Source of the DNA: JAAYYM01 sp964483155
GTDB taxonomy: Bacteria; Bacillota; Clostridia; Lachnospirales; Lachnospiraceae
Length of the DNA: 63,196 nt
Direction: 5' to 3'
Assembly: GCA_964483155.1 (NCBI GenBank)
Contig: CAZAAC010000010.1
Span: 1 to 63,196 of the forward strand
Each line of letters starts with the position of its first letter. The first letter of the stretch is position 1. Of the stretch, positions 60,995-63,196 are shown piece after piece. A program made the position numbers and the translations under genes. The notes under the pieces were generated by a model. It worked only from the letters and a program-made list of their open reading frames with translations. It ran no database searches and was not told the origin of the DNA.

Positions 60995-61567
60995 CTATTC
61001 TCCCTCAACAAGTAGTCCCTTCATGATTATATCCATCATGGACTCCAGTGCCTCCTCATAGGTAATCTGATTTTCTGCCAGAACACCGCTTCCTAAAAAG
61101 TGTTCAAAAGCTCCCTCAATCACTGCCTTAACAATCGGAAGACTAACAGAACGAATCTGCCCCTTGGCAATTGCTTCCTGCATCAGCGACATCGTTCCTT
61201 CCCATCCTGTTTCCAGCCTGTAAGAAACTTTCTCATAAATCATAGGATATTTATCACGTATCTGTCTGATCTGCCGCAGATCAATATTTCTGTATTGCTC
61301 AGGCAGAACAATAATAATCTGCCTGATCTTTTCTGTAATGCTTAGTGAGCTTTGGAGTATCTTCGCCTCTTCTTCTTTAATCCCATCAAAGCAATAATCA
61401 ACCATTTCATCCAGCAACTGCTCTTTTTCTCTAATGATCTGATAAAGAGTTTTCTTACTGATACCGAGACTTTTTGAGATATCCTCCATCGTAAATTTTA
61501 TTCCTTTTTCATTAAATAAGATTATGGTTGCTTCATATATTTTTGTTTTTAACGCTGATTCATTCAT
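60995..61567 (-). CDS. TetR-family repressor of the sugar operon
   Basis: 190 residues from ATG 61567. HTH FTMEDISKSLGISKKTLYQIIREKEQLLDEMV. First gene of the TetR-GH2-GPH operon; its stop lies 3 nt from the GH2 start. The inverted repeat at 61644-61679 just after the -10 is its likely operator. A TetR regulator in place of LacI or AraC control of a GH2 gene is a known but minor arrangement. Confidence 0.88.
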   Translation of the reverse strand: MNESALKTKIYEATIILFNEKGIKFTMEDISKSLGISKKTLYQIIREKEQLLDEMVDYCFDGIKEEEAKILQSSLSITEKIRQIIIVLPEQYRNIDLRQIRQIRDKYPMIYEKVSYRLETGWEGTMSLMQEAIAKGQIRSVSLPIVKAVIEGAFEHFLGSGVLAENQITYEEALESMMDIIMKGLLVEGE

Positions 61568-61643
61568 AGTATATTCTATGTTCCTCCTACTGCACTGCAT
61601 TGTTTTCCTTCACTTTTCCAGTCTGTCACTGCAATACTAAAAC

Positions 61644-61688
61644 GGAAACCAAAAAACCAATTTCAGTTTTCCGGTTTCCATTATTATA
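61644..61688 (-). promoter_or_regulatory. extended -10 promoter and TetR operator of the sugar operon
   Basis: Minus strand: extended -10 TGATATAAT (TATAAT at 61683-61688). Directly downstream GGAAACC (read 61673-61679) and GGTTTCC (61644-61650) form a 7-bp inverted repeat around a 22-bp centre, extended by AAAA/TTTT. It covers the start of transcription, as expected for repression. Confidence 0.65.
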
Positions 61689-61770
61689 TCATACCAAAAG
61701 TCTTTATGACTATATGGCAATAGCACTAATCCTTATCCTTTCCTTTTATTCATTCTTGCCAAAATAGCAT

Positions 61771-62166
61771 CTACTTTGTTTTAAGTAAATCGCGGATTTC
61801 TATAAGTAAAAGTTCTTCATTACTTGGAACCGGAGGAGCGGCCTCTACAGCAGGTTCCTTCTTTTTTCTCGCTGTAATCAGCTTGATTACCATAAAAATA
61901 GAAAAAGCAATAATCAAAAAATCGACCATAGATTGAATAAATGCGCCATATCGAATAGCTACTTCTGCAATCTCTCCACTTGCTGGTGTAATTACATATT
62001 TAAAATTTGTAAAGCTGACACCGCCTAACAGAATACCAATCATTGGCATCAATAAATCATTGACTAGGGATGTCACTATTTTCCCAAAGGCTGTACCGAT
62101 AATTACAGCCACCGCAAGGTCTATGACATTTCCTTTTAATGCAAATTCTTTAAATTCTTTTACCAT
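61771..62166 (-). CDS. mscL: large-conductance mechanosensitive channel MscL
   Basis: 131 residues from ATG 62166, right after AAGGAGGTATTT. Two membrane helices: KEFKEFALKGNVIDLAVAVIIGTAFGKIVTSLVNDLLMP (pore helix with the G-x-x-x-A pattern) and GAFIQSMVDFLIIAFSIFMVIKLI, then a cytoplasmic helix. Releases solutes in hypo-osmotic shock. A monocistronic gene. Confidence 0.96.
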   Translation of the reverse strand: MVKEFKEFALKGNVIDLAVAVIIGTAFGKIVTSLVNDLLMPMIGILLGGVSFTNFKYVITPASGEIAEVAIRYGAFIQSMVDFLIIAFSIFMVIKLITARKKKEPAVEAAPPVPSNEELLLIEIRDLLKTK

Positions 62167-62273
62167 AAATACCTCCTTATTCTGATTATTATTAATATGC
62201 CTACATTTTGGGACAAAATCCATTTTCAATTCTTCTCATGATAATAACCTTAAAATTATGATACAATTTTTTT

Positions 62274-63044
62274 CTACTCAAATAAATAGCAAGTCATTGA
62301 CAACGAACCCAGCAGACAAGAATTATTAAATATTGAAAGCTTGTCATCTTCCTTGGAAGCACCTAATATATATAGCAAGGGATAGAAATGTTCGGTTGTA
62401 ATAAATGCTAATTTTGAAGATTTTCCAGCCTTCTCATAATGAATTACATTCTCATATTGCTTTTTCATTATATTACTCATTATATAAGTGTCAAATTCAA
62501 CGGCCCAAGGATAGCCTTCTTCCATTTCCCAGCTAATTTTTGAAAGGTTATGTACAATATTTCCACTTCCGATTATAAATACTCCTTTTTCACGCAAAGC
62601 ACATATATCCTGTCCGATTTGGTAATGTGTTTCTGCACTTGCGTTGCCATCCAAGCTAAGCTGATATACAGGTATGTCTGCCTCTGGATACATCTTGCAA
62701 AGGACAGACCAGGTACCGTGATCTATACCCCAGCTATTATCGATCTTCACATCTGTCCCAATAAGCCGCATTGTTTCATGTGCTAATTCCGGCGAACCAG
62801 GAGCCTCATAAACGACTTGGTAGAGTTTTTCCGGAAATCCGTACATATCATAAATCGTTTTAGGTTTTTCCAAATCATTGATCTGTGTGCCGTTTGTAAC
62901 CCAATGTGCGGACACTGAAAGAATCGCCTTGGGTTTTTCGATTTTTTCTGCTATATCTTTCCAAACGCGAACATAAACGTTATCTTCAATAGCGTTCATT
63001 GGCGAGCCGTGTCCGATAAACATAACTGGCATTCTTTTCATCAT
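62274..63044 (-). CDS. DODA-type extradiol dioxygenase family protein
   Basis: 256 residues from ATG 63044, eight bases after AGGAG. LigB-superfamily metal ligands: MFIGHGSPM (His), SVSAHW (His), DHGTWS (His), and a region EHFYPLLYILGA. Homologues open catechol rings or are of unknown role in anaerobes, where oxygen-dependent activity is unlikely. A terminator-like hairpin lies beyond the start on the other side. Confidence 0.88.
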   Translation of the reverse strand: MMKRMPVMFIGHGSPMNAIEDNVYVRVWKDIAEKIEKPKAILSVSAHWVTNGTQINDLEKPKTIYDMYGFPEKLYQVVYEAPGSPELAHETMRLIGTDVKIDNSWGIDHGTWSVLCKMYPEADIPVYQLSLDGNASAETHYQIGQDICALREKGVFIIGSGNIVHNLSKISWEMEEGYPWAVEFDTYIMSNIMKKQYENVIHYEKAGKSSKLAFITTEHFYPLLYILGASKEDDKLSIFNNSCLLGSLSMTCYLFE

Positions 63045-63102
63045 CAAATTCACTCCTATAATTGTTTAATATCATTTAAAAGAATTACTATTATTATAAC
63101 AT

Positions 63103-63136
63103 AAAACCGACATATTTATCCTAATATGTCGGTTTT
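63103..63136 (-). terminator. intrinsic terminator of the truncated last gene
   Basis: AAAACCGACATA (63103-63114) pairs perfectly with TATGTCGGTTTT (63125-63136), loop 10 nt. On the minus strand the stem ends in four T, so it ends the gene that enters from the right edge. Confidence 0.78.
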
Positions 63137-63144
63137 CATTCGCT

Positions 63145-63196
63145 TTAGCAATCAATTCCACGGAAGCTGCATTCAAATTCTAAAGAACTGCTGATA
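63145..63196 (-). CDS. C-terminal fragment of an unknown gene (cut by window edge)
   Basis: The last 16 codons of a minus-strand frame (...ISSSLEFECSFRGIDC-stop, TAA at 63145-63147). Supported by a terminator directly downstream. Too short to name. Confidence 0.4.
   Translation of the reverse strand, partial: ISSSLEFECSFRGIDC

Noticed and set aside
1..63196. CRISPR arrays, tRNA or rRNA genes, prophage
   Set aside because: I saw no regularly spaced repeat family, no cloverleaf-like sequence, and no phage structural or integrase genes; a dedicated scan (tRNAscan, CRISPR finder) would settle this.

Overview
The window reads as a low-G+C Clostridia chromosome, most likely a Lachnospiraceae-type gut anaerobe. 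The grounds are AT-rich intergenic DNA, strong AGGAGG ribosome binding sites, sigma-A promoters with 17-bp spacers, CIRCE heat-shock control, acetyl-lipid-type lipoproteins, glycoside hydrolases of families 2, 3 and 27, and many oxygen-sensitive flavin and Fe-S enzymes. It is a draft scaffold: four runs of exactly ten N (365-374, 5503-5512, 19485-19494, 36261-36270) are fixed-size placeholders. At 36261 the two flanks are diverged copies of one locus. I see no rRNA, tRNA, CRISPR array, prophage or transposase; most genes lie on the minus strand.

Layout. 1-364: the start of a lipoprotein gene and, divergently, the start of a probable pseudouridine synthase gene cut by a gap. 573-3298: a polar amino-acid ABC transporter (ATPase, permease, binding lipoprotein). 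3299-5500: a membrane SPFH protein coupled to a ribbon-helix-helix regulator, then an AraC/GyrI regulator. 5538-8600: an ArsR-type repressor with a four-module persulfide protein (CoA-disulfide reductase, rhodanese, TusA, DsrE). 8633-13329: a split aconitase X, an Fe-S enoate-reductase-like flavoenzyme and a tiny Lys-rich protein, opposite a DtxR-type metal regulator. 13440-18643: ECF sigma factor with membrane partner, TspO-like protein, ATP-grasp ligase and FetAB exporter. 18667-22275: a broken GH3 glucosidase and a PadR-flavoprotein pair. 22445-30964: CIRCE-controlled Hsp20, an AAA ATPase, a TrmO-UvrA fusion with AraC/GyrI and GH27 genes, a VOC protein and an AraC regulator.

31036-34218 is an arsenic operon (arsR, CoA-disulfide reductase-rhodanese, acr3) with a clear promoter and operator. 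34236-36728 holds a CPBP protease, an anchored choloylglycine-hydrolase-family enzyme and a His-containing membrane protein. 37010-43685 carries UvsE fused to a DUF1722-like domain, a HerA-like ATPase with a small helical partner, and accessory genes. 43746-45200 is a MocR regulator divergent from an EamA exporter. 45229-51154 is a tight three-gene operon: a dCACHE-PAS-GGDEF-EAL protein, an MFS transporter and a MATE transporter with a degenerate GHKL domain. The remainder holds a TetR/HXXEE/flavodoxin group, a HepT-MntA toxin-antitoxin pair, an ArsC-like/GNAT pair, a nitroreductase, a TetR-GH2-GPH sugar operon, MscL and a DODA-type dioxygenase.

The points that most deserve follow-up are the TrmO-UvrA fusion, the c-di-GMP/two-transporter operon with its MATE-GHKL fusion, the UvsE-DUF1722 fusion, the aconitase X plus enoate reductase module under a metal regulator, and the two paralogous ArsR/CoA-disulfide-reductase loci (one for sulfur, one for arsenic).
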